Below are positions 44,296 to 55,955 of a stretch of DNA of 64,000 bases, one piece after another. Numbering within the stretch: the stretch's first letter is position 1; every line of letters starts with the position of its first letter. Below the pieces are notes generated by a model. The model did no database searches. It was not told the origin of the DNA and worked only from the letters and a program-made list of their open reading frames with translations. The position numbers were made by a program, and so were the translations under genes. Origin of the DNA: Rhinopithecus roxellana (Eukaryota > Chordata > Mammalia > Primates > Cercopithecidae); contig NC_044560.1 in the NCBI RefSeq assembly GCF_007565055.1, positions 83,457,295-83,521,294 of the forward strand. The letters run 5' to 3'.

Positions 44296-44551
44296 TTTTT
44301 TAATTAAAAATAAATAGCTATTCTGTATGAGCTCAAATTCATTCATTTCCCTTTAGTCCTATATTTTGGTCCATTTGCATTTTAGTGAATATTCATTGAA
44401 TAAATACTGACTGAGCACCTATGTGCTGGACGTTATACACTGTGCTAGGGATGCTGAGGTGGAAAAAACAGAGACTCATAGCTTTTGGAGCTTAGGCTCT
44501 ACTTCTTAGTCTAGAAACCTAGTCTACTAGACCTATTAAGAGAATAATTCT

Positions 44552-44853
44552 GGCCGGGCACGGTGGCTCACGCCTGTAATCCCAGCACTTTGGGAGGCTG
44601 AGGCAGGTGGATCACAAGGTCAGGAGATCGAGACCATCCTGGCTGACACAGTGAAACCCCGTGTCTACTAAAAATACAAGAAAAGTAGCCAGACATGGTG
44701 GTGGGCACCTGTAGTCCCAGCTACTCGGGAGGCTGAGGCAGGAGAATGGTGTGAACCCGGAAAGCGGAGCTTGTAGTGAGCCGAGACTGTGCCACTGCAC
44801 TCCAGCCTGGGCAAGACAGCAAGACTCCATCTCAAAAAAAAAAAAAAAAAAAG
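44552..44853 (+). mobile_element. AluY/S inside the L2
   Basis: Target agagaataattct at about 44,539 and 44,855. Confidence 0.92.
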
Positions 44854-44870
44854 AGAGAATAATTCTACAG

Positions 44871-45190
44871 CTGGGCACAGTGGCTCATGCCTATAATCCC
44901 AGCACTTTGGGAGGCCAAGGTAGGCGGATCACTTGAGCCCAGGGGTTTGAGACCAGTGTAGGCAAAATAGTGAGACCCTAATCTCTACAAAAAAAAGAAA
45001 AAGAAAGAAAAAATTAGCTGGGCATGGTGGCGCATACCTCTAGTCCCAGTTACTCAGGAGGCTGAGGTGGGAGGGTCACCTGAGCCTGGGAAGTCAAGAC
45101 TGCAGTGAGCCATGATAGTGCCACTGCACTCCAGCTTAGGCAACAGAGCAAGACTCTGTCTCAAACATAATAATAATAAAAAATACATAA
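44871..45190 (+). mobile_element. AluS/J adjacent to the above
   Basis: AATA-unit tail; (a/c)aaataattcta recurs after it. Confidence 0.87.
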
Positions 45191-45631
45191 TAATAAAAAC
45201 AAAATAATTCTAGTTCTTCCACATAATTGCCTTTCAGTATTGGAAGACAACTATCATGTTTCCTAATCTATACCTCATATGATGTAGTTTCTGTAACAAT
45301 AGCTATTGAGCCATAGTGATTAACTAAAGCTCCCCATACTAAAGGTGGGCTTGTCAAGGAAACCTCTGTTGAAGTGACATTTAAGTAAAGACTTGTGTAG
45401 AGTTGGGGAACAAGTTATGTGAAGATCCTTCACTCTTGGGTGAGGAATGTTCCAGACACAAGGGACGTCAGGAATGAGCTTGGCACCTTGGGAGGCATCA
45501 AAAGCAGTAAGGTGAGAGCTGCAGGTAGGGGAGATCTTTCGGAGATCTGGCAGCACTTTTAGACCAGGGTAAAGACTTTGGATTCTTTCTTTGTGAGATG
45601 GGAACCACTGGAGGTTAAAGTATTTAACTTC

Positions 45632-45954
45632 ATTTATTTATTTATTTATTTATTTTATTTATTTTTTTTTTTGAGGCGGAGTCTCGCTCTGTCGCCCGGA
45701 CTGGAGTGCAGTGGCCAGATCTCAGCTCACTGCAAGCTCCGCCTCCCGAGTTTACGCCATTCTCCTGCCTCAGCCTCCCGAGTAGCTGGGACTACAGGCG
45801 CCCGCCACTTCGCCCGGCTAGTTTTTGTATTTTTTTAGTAGAGACGGGGTTTCACCGTGTTAGCCAGGATGGTCTCGATCTCCTGACCTCGTGATCCGCC
45901 CGTCTCGGCCTCCCAAAGTGCTGGGATTACAGGCTTGAGCCACCGCGCCCGGCC
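45632..45954 (-). mobile_element. AluY
   Basis: aacttcatttattt target at about 45,626 and 45,956. Confidence 0.94.
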
Positions 45955-45985
45955 AAACTTCATTTATTTTTATGAAAGGGGTTTT

Positions 45986-46347
45986 ATTAGTCCATTCTCG
46001 CATTGCTATAAAGAACTCCCTAAGACTGGGTAATTTATAAAGAAAGAGGTTTCATTGGCTCACAGTTCCACAGGCTGTAAAGGAATCATGACTGGGCAGG
46101 CCTCAGGAAACTTACAGTGATGGCAAAAGGCAAAGGGGAAGCAGGCCCATCCTACATGTCTGGAGCGGGAGGAAGAGAGTGAAGGAGGAGGTGCTACACA
46201 CTTTTAAACAACCAGATCTCGTAGGAACTCACTATCACAAGAATAGCAAGAGGGAAATCTGCCCCCGTGATCCAGTCACCTACCACCAGGTCCACTCTCT
46301 AACATTGGGGATTACAATTCAACATGAGGCACAAATCCAAACCATAT
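45986..46347 (-). mobile_element. THE1/MST LTR, antisense
   Basis: Full-length LTR: attagtccattctcgcattg, aagactgggtaatttataaag, aggcctcaggaaacttac, accagatctcgtagg, ggattacaattcaacatgagg, aaaccatatca. Confidence 0.87.
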
Positions 46348-46472
46348 CAGGGATCTTCTCTCATATCTGCCACCTAGCTATTTTTGTGTATTAATTTTAT
46401 CATAAACTGGCTCTTTTACCAAATTCTTTTGTTTCTAGGTTTATTTAATTGGCTTTATTAAGATATCATTTA

Positions 46473-46762
46473 GACCGGGCATGGTGGCCCACGCCTGTAA
46501 TCCCAGCATTTTGGGAGGCCGAGGCAGGCGGATCATGAGGTCAGGAGTTTGAGACCAGCCTGGCTAACATGGTGAAACCCCGTCTCTACTAATAATACAC
46601 AAAAATTAGCCAGGTATGGTGACACACACTTGTAATCCCAGCTACTAGGGAGGCAGAGGCAGGAGAATTGATTGAACCTGGGAGGCAGAGGTTGCAGTGA
46701 GCTGAGATCATGCCACTGCACTCCAGCCTGGGCAACAGAGCAAGACTCCATCTCAAGAAAAA
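46473..46762 (+). mobile_element. AluS near the L1 3' end
   Basis: Target attaagatat(c/a)attta at about 46,458 and 46,764. Confidence 0.91.
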
Positions 46763-47626
46763 ATTAAGATATAATTTATATGCAATAAAATGCCCCCATT
46801 GTAAATGTACAATTTAATGTTTGACATATATTCATATGTAATAATCACCATAAATAATACATGAAACATTTTCATCACCTAAAATTTCCCTCATGCCTTT
46901 TTTTTCTTATGCCATTTTGTAGTAGAGCCTCCTGTTTCATTCTTGAGTTTCAGGCAACTGTAATCTCCCTTATGTGACTATAGATTAGTTCTGCCTATTC
47001 TAAGATTTCATATAACTGGACTCACACAGTAGGTGTTCTTTGGTTTCTGGCTCCTTTCATCGAGCCTAATGAGTTTGAGAGTCATTCACATCATTGCTTG
47101 TGTCAGAGGTTTGTTTGCTGTATTGTTCAGTAGTATTCCATGGTATGGATATACTACAGTTTATTTATTCACCATCAGATACACATTTTCTTTCCAGTTT
47201 GGGGCTAATATGAACAAAGCTGCTATGAAAACTTCTTGTAGAAGTCTTTTTGTAGTCACGTGTTTTCATTTCTCTTGGATAAATACCTAGGAGTGGAATT
47301 GCTGGGTCTTAGAGTGGGTATAACTTTATTAGAACTGCTAAATAGTTTTCCAAAGTGACTGTAGCATTTTACATTTCCACCAGCAATGCATGAGAGAACC
47401 AACTTCTCCACATCCTTGCCAAGATTTGGTGTTGTCAGTCATTTTGTTTTTGGCCATGATGGTGGGTGTGTAATGACATTTCCTCCTGGTTTTAATTTGC
47501 ATTTCGCTGATGAGCAGTGACATCTTTTCATATGCTACTTTTGTTTGTTTTCTATTATGAAGTGTCTGTTCAAATCATTTGCCCATAGGTTGTTTGTCCT
47601 ATTGTTGAGTTCCTCTTGTTGAATTT

Positions 47627-47940
47627 TTCTTTTTTCTTTTCTTTTCTTTTTTTTTTTTTGAGACAGAGTCTTGCTCTGTCACCCAGGCTGGAATTCAGTG
47701 GCTCGATATTGGCTCATTGCAAGCTCCGCCTCCCGGGTTCATGCCATTCTCCTGCCTCAGCCTCCCAAGCAGCTGGGACTGCAGGCACCTACCACCACGC
47801 CCAGCTAATTTTTTGTATTTTTAGTAGAGATGGGGTTTCATTGTGTTAGCTAGGATGGTCTCAATCTCCTGACCTCGTGATCCACCTGCCTCGGCCTCCC
47901 AAAGTGCTGGAATTACAGGCGTGAGCCACCGCACCCGGCC
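47627..47940 (-). mobile_element. AluS/Y in the L1
   Basis: CTTTT-unit tail; ends gcacccggcc. Confidence 0.9.
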
Positions 47941-48077
47941 CAAGAAGATTCTTTAGAGGATTTTCTGTGTACATGATTGTATCATCTATAAGCAGCAACA
48001 GTTTTTCCTTTTCTGTGTACATGATTGTGTCACCTGTAAACAATGTTTTTCCTTTTTATTCTTTATGCCTGTTATTT

Positions 48078-48376
48078 ATTTATGTATTTATTTTTTTGAG
48101 ACAGAGTCTCGCTGTGTCACCCTGGCTAGAGTGCAATGGTGCGATCTCGGCTCACTGCAACCTCTGCCTCCTGGGTTCAAGCGATTCTCCTGCCTCAACC
48201 TCCTGAGTAGCTGGGATTACAGGTGCCCACCATCATGCCCAGCTTATTTTTGTACTTTAGTAGAGATGGGGTTTCACCATGTTGGTCAGGCTGCTCTCGA
48301 AGTCCTGACCTCATGATCGACCCTCCTCGGCCTCCGAAAGTGCTGGGATTACAGGCTTGAGACACTGCGCCCAGCC
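48078..48376 (-). mobile_element. AluS in the L1
   Basis: Perfect 14-bp target tatgcctgttattt at 48,064-48,077 and 48,377-48,390. Confidence 0.94.
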
Positions 48377-48656
48377 TATGCCTGTTATTTCTTTAACATC
48401 TCTTATTGCACTGACCAACACCTCCAGGACAGTGTTGAATGGAAATAGCTGAGAGCACAAATCTTTGCCCTGTTCCCTGTCTTAGGGGGAAAGCACTTGA
48501 TCTTTAACAGTTAAGTAAGATACTAACAGTTGGCTTTTTGTAGATGACCTTTAGCAGCTGAGGAAATTTTCTTCTATTTCTATTTCACTAGAATTTTTAC
48601 TATGAATAAGTGTTGGATTTTTCAGATGTCTGTTCTGTGTCTGTTGAGATAGCCTT

Positions 48657-48657
<1 letters not shown>

Positions 48658-48696
<39 letters not shown>

Positions 48697-48977
48697 AGAC
48701 GGAGTCTCGCTCTGTCGCCCAGGCTGGAGTGCAGTGGCCGGATCTCAGCTCACTGCAAGCTCCGCCTCCCGGGTTTACGCCATTCTCCTGCCTCAGCCTC
48801 CCGAGTAAATGGGACTGCAGGCGCCCGCCACCTCGCCCGGCTAGTTTTTTGTATTTTTTAGTAGAGACGGGGTTTCACTGTGTTAGCCAAGATGGTCTCG
48901 ATCTCCTGACCTCGTGATCCGCCCGTCTCGGCCTCCCAAAGTGCTGGGATTACAGGCTTGAGCCACCGCGCCCGGCC
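48658..48977 (-). mobile_element. young AluY in the L1
   Basis: About 38-T tail; agccttgtttttt repeated at its right edge. Confidence 0.94.
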
Positions 48978-49107
48978 CAGCCTTGTTTTTTATTGTTGTT
49001 CTGTTAATGTGGTGCTGATTGACTTTCAACTGTTAAATGTCTTGTATTCCAGTGATAAACTGCACTTGGTATTATCCTTTCATATATATTTGATTTACAA
49101 TTTTTTC

Positions 49108-49399
49108 TTTTTTTTTTGAGACAAAATCTCGCTGTCACCCAGGCTGAAGTGCCATGGTGCAATCTTGACTCACTGCAACCTCCACCTCCTGGGTTCAAGC
49201 AATTCTCCTGGCTCAGCCTCACAAATAGATGGGATTACAGGTGCCTGCCACCACACCCAGCTAACTTTTTTGTGCTTTTAGTAGAGATGGGGTTTTGCCA
49301 TGTTGGCCAGGCTGGTCTCGAACTCCTGACCTCAGGTGATCCACCCACCTTGGCCTCCCAAAGTGATGGGATTACAAGTGTGAGCTACTGCACCCGGCC
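49108..49399 (-). mobile_element. AluS in the L1
   Basis: Moderately worn; ends gcacccggcc. Confidence 0.88.
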
Positions 49400-49420
49400 A
49401 CAGATATAATATTAAGTTGT

Positions 49421-49603
49421 TTTTGTTTTTGTTGTTGTTGTTGTTGTTTTGAGACAGAGTCTCACTCTGTCACCTGGGTAGGGTGCGTTTGAACAATCTT
49501 GGCTCACTGCAACCTCTGCCTCCCAGGTTCAAGTGATTCTCCTGTCTCAGCCTCCTCAGTAGCTGGGACAACAGGTGCACGCCACCACACCCAGGTAATT
49601 TAG
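49421..49603 (-). mobile_element. truncated AluS in the L1
   Basis: GTT-repeat tail; stops at ccaggtaattta. Confidence 0.82.
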
Positions 49604-49649
49604 GATTTTTGTGTCCATGTTTACAAGGGATATTGGTCTGTAGGTTTCT

Positions 49650-49954
49650 TTTCTTTTTTTTTTTTTTTTTTGAGACGGAGTTTCGCTCTTGTTACCCAGG
49701 CTGGAGTGCAATGGCGTGATCTCGGCTCACTGCAACCTCTGCCTCCCCGATTCAAGCAATTCTCCTGCCTCATCCTCCCTAATAGCTGGGATTACAGGCA
49801 TGTGCCACCACGCCCGGCTAAGTTTGTATTTTTAGTAGAGATGGGGTTTCTCCATGTTGGTCAGGCTGGTCTCGAACTCCTGACCTCAGGTGATCCGCCT
49901 GCCTCGGCCTCCCAAAGTGCTGGGATTACAGGCATGACCCACCGCACCTGGCCT
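49650..49954 (-). mobile_element. AluS in the L1
   Basis: Full length; ends gcacctggcc. Confidence 0.9.
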
Positions 49955-49971
49955 TGTAGTTTTATTTTCTT

Positions 49972-50290
49972 TTTCTTTTTCTTTTTTTTTTTTTTTTTTT
50001 TTTTTTTTTGAGGCGGAGTCTCACTCTGTCGCCCGGGCTGGAGTGTAGTGGCCAGATCTCAGCTCACTGCAAGCTCCGCCTCCCGGATTTACGCCATTCT
50101 CCTGCCTCAGCCTCCCGAGTAGCTGGGACTGCAGGCGCCCGCCACCTCGCCCGGCTAGTGTTTTGTATTTTTAGTAGAGACGAGGTTTCACCGTGTTAGC
50201 CAGGATGGTCTTGATCTCCTGACCTCGTGATCCACCCATCTCGGCCTCCCAAAGCGCTGGGATTACAGGCTTTAGCCACCGCGCCCGGCC
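49972..50290 (-). mobile_element. AluY in the L1
   Basis: Target gtagttttattttctt at about 49,956 and 50,291. Confidence 0.94.
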
Positions 50291-50569
50291 GTAGTTTTAT
50301 TTTCTTATAATGTCTTTGGTTTAGGAATCAGAGTAATACTGGCCTCATAAAATGATTTGAAAGTTTTTCTCCTTGTCTATTTTATGAAAGTGTTTGTATA
50401 GATGAGTATTATGTCTTTTTAAATGTTTGATAGAATTCAACACTGAAGACATTTGGGTCTGGAGTTTTCTTTGTGGGCAGTTTTAAAATTATATTTTAAA
50501 TTGATTTAATACAATTTAATTTTTAAGTTTGATATATGGCTGTTCAGATTTTTAATTTTTTTCTCGTAC

Positions 50570-51190
50570 TAGGATTTTTTTGTTTGTTTGTTTGTTGGAG
50601 ACAGAGCCTCACTCTTGCCCAGGCTGGAATACAGTGGTGTGATCTCACCTTACTGCAACCTCCGCCTACTGGGTTCAAGTGATTCTCGTGTCTTAGCCTC
50701 CTGAATAGCTAGGATTATAGGCACACACCACCACACCTGGCTAATTTTTGTATTTTTAGTAGAGATGGAGTTTCACCATGTTGGCCAGGCTAGTCTTTTT
50801 TTTTTTTTTTTTTTTTGAGACGGAGTCTCGCTGTGTCGCCCAGGCTGGAGTGCAGTGGCGCGATCTCGGCTCACTGCAAGCTCTGCCTCCCGGGTTCCCG
50901 CCATTCTCCCGCCTCAGCCTCCGAGTAGCTGGGACTACAGGCACCCGCCACCGCGCCCGGCTAGTTTTTTTTGTATTTTTAGTAGAGACGGGGTTTCACC
51001 GTGTTAGCCGGGAGGGTCTTGATCTCCTGACCTCGTGATCCACCCGCCTCGGCCTCCCAAAGTGCTGGGATTACAGGCTTGAGCCACCGCGCCCGGCCTC
51101 AGGCTAGTCTTAAAACTCCTGACTTCGGGTAATCCATCTGCCTTGTCTCCCAAAGTGCTGGGATTACAGGCCTGAGCCACTATGCCTGGC
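50570..51190 (-). mobile_element. AluS in the L1, split by an AluY
   Basis: Outer target ct(c/t)gtactag (about 50,563; 51,192). Confidence 0.9.
50798..51099 (-). mobile_element. AluY nested in AluS nested in L1
   Basis: caggctagtctt at 50,786-50,797 and 51,100-51,111. Confidence 0.93.
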
Positions 51191-51568
51191 TTCTTGTACT
51201 AGTTTTGATCACTGATACCACTCAGGGAATTCATCTATTTCATTTAATTTGTTGAATATATTAGCATAGAGTTCATAATAGTTTCTTTTTATTCTTTCAA
51301 TGTTTGTAGAATCTGTAGTGATGCTTCATTCCTAATACTGGTAATTTATGTCTTTTTTTTTTTCTTGGTTGATCTAGCTAAAGGTTAATAGATCTTTATT
51401 GATAATGATTAATTTATTGACATTGATATAGATAACCAGCTTTTGGTTTCATTGATTTTTCTCTGTCATTTCTTTGGTTTCTATTTTGTTCATTTCTGAT
51501 CTTGTCTTTATTATTTCCTTCCTTCTACATACATTGGGTTTAATTTAATTTGATCTCCTTTCCTCTGG

Positions 51569-51774
51569 ATTCTTTTTTTTTTTTTTTTTTTGAAATTGCG
51601 TCTCCCTCTGTCACCCAAGCTGGAGTGCAGTGGCTTGATCTCGGCTTACTGCAACCTCCTCATCCCGGGTTCAAGTGATTCTCCTGCGTCAGCCTCCTGA
51701 GTAGGTGGGATTACAGGTGCGTGCCACCATGCCCAGCTAATTTTTTGTGTGTTTTTAGTAGAGATGGGATTTCA
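51569..51774 (-). mobile_element. truncated AluS at the L1 inversion point
   Basis: Right end stops at 'gagatgggatttca', where sense L1 begins. Confidence 0.83.
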
Positions 51775-51905
51775 GCACATGAAAATCCTAAAATACTTGG
51801 AAATTAAACATTAAACTTCTAAATAAATAGACATTTATAGAACACTCTACACAAATCAAAATTTGTTGTTTGCAGTTCAAGCAGTTTAGAGGAAAATGTA
51901 TATTT
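51775..51905 (+). mobile_element. inverted 5' piece of the L1
   Basis: Sense-strand L1 ORF2 wording (aatcctaaaatacttggaaattaaac ... atcaaaatttgt ... agcagtttagaggaaaatg), the segment expected just 5' of the antisense portion but in opposite orientation. Confidence 0.65.
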
Positions 51906-51919
51906 TAGTTTTTATTTTA

Positions 51920-52162
51920 TTTTTTATTTTTTGAGACATCATTTTCACTCTTGTTGCCCAGGCAGGAGTGCAATGGTGCGATCTGAGCTCACTGCAACCT
52001 CCGCCTCCCAGATTCAAGCGATTCTTCTGCCTCAGCCTCTCAAGTAACTGGGATTACAGGCATGTACCACCACGCCCGGCTAATTTTTTGGATTTTTAGT
52101 GATCCGCCCGCCTTGGCCTGTCAAAGTGCTGGGATTACAGGCATTAGCCACCATGCCCAGTC
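51920..52162 (-). mobile_element. Alu with central deletion
   Basis: 'tttggatttttag' joins 'tgatccgcccgcc', losing about 60 bp. Confidence 0.85.
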
Positions 52163-52491
52163 TCTTTTTTTTTTTTTTTGAGATGGAGTCTCGCTCTGTT
52201 ATCCAGGTTGGATAACAGAGCATGGAGTTATCCAGGTTGGAGTACAGTGGCATGATCTCAGCTAACTGCAACCTCCACCTTCTAGGTCCAAGCGATTCTC
52301 CTGGCTAAGCCTCCCTAGTAGCTGGGATTACAGGTGTGCACCAAGACGCCAGGCTAATATTTTGTATTTTTTAGTAAAGACAGGGTTTCACCATGTTGGC
52401 CAGGCTGGTCTCGACTCTTGACCTCCGGTGATCTGCCCACCTTGGACTCCCAAAGTGCTGGGATTACAAATGTGAGCCACCACGCCTGGCC
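52163..52491 (-). mobile_element. AluS with template-switch-like insertion
   Basis: Carries about 29 extra bases at 52,211-52,240 forming a hairpin; see findings. Confidence 0.87.
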
Positions 52492-52516
52492 TCTGTTCAT
52501 TTTTTGTCAGCCCTTT

Positions 52517-52766
52517 TTTGTTTTCTTTTTGAGAGAGTCTTGCTCTGTTGCCCAGGCTGGAGTGCAGTGGCACAATCTCAGCTCACTGCAATCTTTGCCT
52601 CCCAGGTTCAAGCGATTCTCACGCCTCAGCCTCCTCAGTAGTAGGGATTACAGGTGTGTTTCACTATGTTGCCCAGGCTGGTCTTGAACTCCTGAGCTCA
52701 GGCAATTCACCTGCCTCAGCCTCCCAAAGTACTGGGATTACAGGCGTGAGCCACTGAGCCCTCCCA
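52517..52766 (-). mobile_element. Alu with central deletion
   Basis: 'ttacaggtgtgtttcactatg' fuses left and right parts. Confidence 0.83.
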
Positions 52767-52899
52767 TTAGTCTTTTTTTTTTAACTTTAGTTCAGATAAT
52801 TTCCACTGTATGTCTTCAAATTCATGGAATTGTCTTCTATAGTTTATAATCCGTTATTAAGCCCATCTAGTGCATTTTTAATTTCAGATACTGTATTCT

Positions 52900-53212
52900 T
52901 TTCTTTTCTTTTTTTTTTTTTTTTTTTTTGAGACAAAGTCTTTCTCTGTCACCCAGGCTGCAGTGTAGTGGCACGATCTCAGCTCATTGTAGCCTCCACC
53001 TCCCAGGTTCAAATGATTCTCATGCCCTAGCTTCCCGAGTAGCTGGGATTACAGGTGTTTGCCACCACCACTGCTAAAATATTTATACTTTTAGTAGAGA
53101 GGGAGTTTCACCAAGGTGACCAGACCAGTCTCAAACTCCTGGCCTCAAGTAATCTGTCTGCTTCAGCCTTCCAAAGTACTGGGATTACAGGCATGAGCCA
53201 CTTCACTTAGCC
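52900..53212 (-). mobile_element. AluS/J
   Basis: cagata(c/t)tgtatt target at about 52,886 and 53,213. Confidence 0.88.
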
Positions 53213-53241
53213 CAGATATTGTATTTTTAAATTTCTATAAT

Positions 53242-53858
53242 TTTTTTTTTTTTTTTTTTGAAAGGGAGTGTTGCTCTATTGCCCAGGCTGGAGTGCAGTG
53301 GTGTGATCTCAGCTCACTGCAACCTCTGCCTCCTGGTTCAAGTGATTCTTCTGCCTCAGCCTCCCCAGCAGCTGGGATTATGGGATTACACTTACATGCC
53401 ACCATGCCCGGCTAATTTTTTTTTTTTTTTTTGAGATGGAGTCTCGCTCTGTCGCCCAGAATGGTACAACCCCGGCTCACTGCAACCTCCACCTCCCGGG
53501 TTCAAGCAATTCTTCTGCCTCAGCCTCCCAAGTAGCTGGGATTACAGGAGCATGCCACCACTCTTGGCTCATTTTTTGTGTGTGTGTGTGAGTGTGTGTT
53601 TTTGTAGAGATAGGATTTTGCCATGTTGGGCAGGCTGGTCTTAAACTCCTGACCTCAGGTGATCTGCCTGCCTTGGCCTCCCAAAGTGCCGGGATTACAG
53701 GCCTGAGCTACCACATCCAGTCTAATTTTTGTATTTTTAGTAGAGATGGGGTTTCACCATGTTGGCCAGTCTGGTCTCCATCTCCTGACCTCAAGTGATC
53801 TGCCTGCCTCGGCCTCCCAAAGTGCTGAGATAACAGACGTGAGCCACCAGGCCCGGCC
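53242..53858 (-). mobile_element. AluS split by another Alu
   Basis: Parts 53,242-53,416 and 53,725-53,858. Confidence 0.86.
53417..53724 (-). mobile_element. AluS nested in AluS
   Basis: (g/t)ctaattttt on both sides. It contains a GT microsatellite at 53,577-53,600. Confidence 0.88.
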
Positions 53859-54034
53859 CTAATTTCTAGAAATTTTATTTGACTATTTTTATATCTTTCA
53901 ATATGTTCATTTTTTAAAAAATCTTTGAGTATATGTATAGTTAATGCTTTTACATCCTTCTTTGCTAACTCTAGCATCTCTTTCTAGATCTGTTTCTATT
54001 GACTAATTTTCCTTCTGATTTAAAAAAAAATTTT

Positions 54035-54206
54035 CTTTCTTTCTTTATTTATGGAGACAGGCTCTCACTATGTTATCCAGGCTGGAGTGCAGTGGCTATT
54101 CACAGGTGTGATCATAGCATACTGCAGCCTCTAACTCCTGGACTCAAGCAATCCTGCTGCCTTAGCTTTTCAAGTAGGTGGGACTACAGCCTCACACCAT
54201 TGTGAC
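54035..54206 (-). mobile_element. partial old Alu
   Basis: One arm with an inserted 'tattcacaggtgtga'. Confidence 0.75.
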
Positions 54207-54493
54207 TAATCATTTTGTTATGGAATGATGGACACTATAAATATATATTTTTGAGTGTCTGGTTTTTGTTGTCTGTCTTTAATTGAATTTTGGTTTACTT
54301 ATTAATTTGTTAATGAATCAGCTTGATTTTGAGGCTTGTTTTTAAGCTTTGGGGCAGTTCTAGAGTTATCTTTACTGTTGTGTTAGGTTAGTCCTATTAC
54401 TAAGATATTATTCTTCCAGGGTCTTTACTTTATGCCCTGGATGTTCAGCTTCAGCAAACAATGTTTACTCTGACTGGTCAAAACTTAAATATC

Positions 54494-54816
54494 AGCCAGG
54501 CACAGTGGCTCACACCTAAAATCCCAGCACTTTGGGAGGCTGAGGCGGTGGATCACCTGAGGTCAGGGGTTCAAGACCAGCCTGACCAACATGGTGAAAC
54601 CCCGTCTCTACTAAAAAATACACAAATTAGCCAGGCGTGGTGGCAGGCGCCTGTAATCCCAGCTAGTCAGGAGGCTGAAGCAGGAGAATCACTTCAACCT
54701 GGGAGGCAGAGGGCTGCAGTGAGCTGAGATCAGGCCATTGCACTCCAGCCTGGGCAACAGAGCAAGATTCCATCTCAAAAACAAAAAAAAAGGGGGGAAA
54801 AAAGAAAAAAAATCCA
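54494..54816 (+). mobile_element. AluS
   Basis: aacttaaatatc at 54,482-54,493 and 54,819-54,830. Mixed A/G tail. Confidence 0.92.
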
Positions 54817-55416
54817 ACAACTTAAATATCTTCCAACTCTGTATGTGAGCTCTGGGAATTTTTCTGCTCGTAGAAACTCAGGACTCCTGTGAAGAGTTAT
54901 TGATCTCTTTGCATAATTGCTTCTTCTCTGGTACTTTGCCTCAAACTTCCAGGCACCTCATGCTCCTGAACACTGATCTCTGCTCCATTCAGTGTGATTT
55001 TTCTCTTCCTGTATTCCAGTGCAGAAAGCCAAAGTGACAGTAGGACATACCTCACTTGGTTCCATTCTCTCAGGGATCACAGTCCCATACTCCCTGATTT
55101 CATTGTCTGAAAATAATTTTTTTCATGTATTTTGTTCGGTTTTTCTAATTGTTTATAGCAGAAGGCCAACGTGGGTACCAGTTACTCCAACGTGGGAAAA
55201 GAATTTTATTTTTATGGTTTTCTGATTTTACTTTACTTTATAGATATACAGTATCACCTGCAGTAATAATAATTTATTCTTTCTAATATTCACACGTTGT
55301 AGTTAGTTATCTTGTCTAATTCATTGGCTAGTACTTCCAGGACAATGTTAAATAATAGTATTGATATTTTCCTGGTATTTTTCTGTATGGGTAGATGGGA
55401 CAACATTTTAAAGGGA

Positions 55417-55619
55417 GGCTGGGCATAGTGACTCACGCCTGTAATCCCAGAACTTGGGGAAGCCCAGGTGGGTAGATCGAAGAATCGCTTGAGCCTGTGA
55501 GGTGGACATTGCAGTGAGCCAAGATGGTGCCATTGCATTCCAGCTTGGGCTACAGAGTGAGACTCCATCTCAAAAAAACAAAAAACAAACAGAAACAAAC
55601 AAACAAACAAAAAATTTTA
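55417..55619 (+). mobile_element. Alu with central deletion
   Basis: 'ggtagatcga' joins 'agaatcgcttgagcc'. Confidence 0.84.
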
Positions 55620-55631
55620 AGAGAGCATTGA

Positions 55632-55933
55632 CTGGGCACAGTGGCTCATGCCTGTATATAATCCCAGCACTTTGGGAGGCTGAGGCAGGCAGAACACTTG
55701 AGTCCAGGAGTTCGAGACAAGCCTGGCCAACATGGTGAAACTCCGTCTCCACTAAAAATACAAAAAATTAGCCAGGCATGGTGGCACATGCCTGTAGTCC
55801 CAGCTACTAGGGAGGCTTGAGGCACAAGAATCACTTGAACCTGGGAGGCAGAGGTTGTAGTGAGCCAAGATTGCACCACTGTACTCCAGCCTGGGCAACA
55901 GAGTAAGACTCTGTGTAAAAAAAAAAAAAAAGA
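55632..55933 (+). mobile_element. AluS
   Basis: agagagca repeats at both ends. Confidence 0.9.
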
Positions 55934-55955
55934 GAGCAAGAAAATTGTCAGGGTT

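Larger units (their letters stand above)
44385..45625 (-). repeat. L2 LINE, antisense, split by two Alus
   Basis: attcattgaataaatactgactgagcacc and cactgtgctagggatgctgag at 44,390-44,460, continuing at 45,200-45,625 (ttccagacacaagg, agaccagggtaaagactttgg). Confidence 0.75.
46440..51568 (-). mobile_element. long L1, antisense, with many Alu insertions
   Basis: Runs from the 3' UTR type start (ggctttattaagatatcattta) through reversed ORF2 (ggagtggaattgctgggtctt; ttccaccagcaatgcatgag; aatactggcctcataaaatg; gatagataaccagcttttggtttcattg). With the Alus removed it is one element of about 2.8 kb extending to just upstream of the RT domain. Non-coding, mid-age. Confidence 0.88.
52767..55415 (-). mobile_element. 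old LINE-like sequence (probable L1M), antisense, split by Alus
   Basis: Parts 52,767-52,899, 53,213-53,240, 53,860-54,034, 54,207-54,493 and 54,831-55,415. Wording such as tttcagatactgtattc, agcatctctttctagatctgtttctattgac and gttatggaatgatggacac recurs in old primate L1s. Family and continuity with the 46-52 kb L1 are uncertain. Confidence 0.5.

Noticed and set aside
47033..47290. 85-codon + frame in unique-looking DNA
   Set aside because: It runs antisense through L1 sequence.
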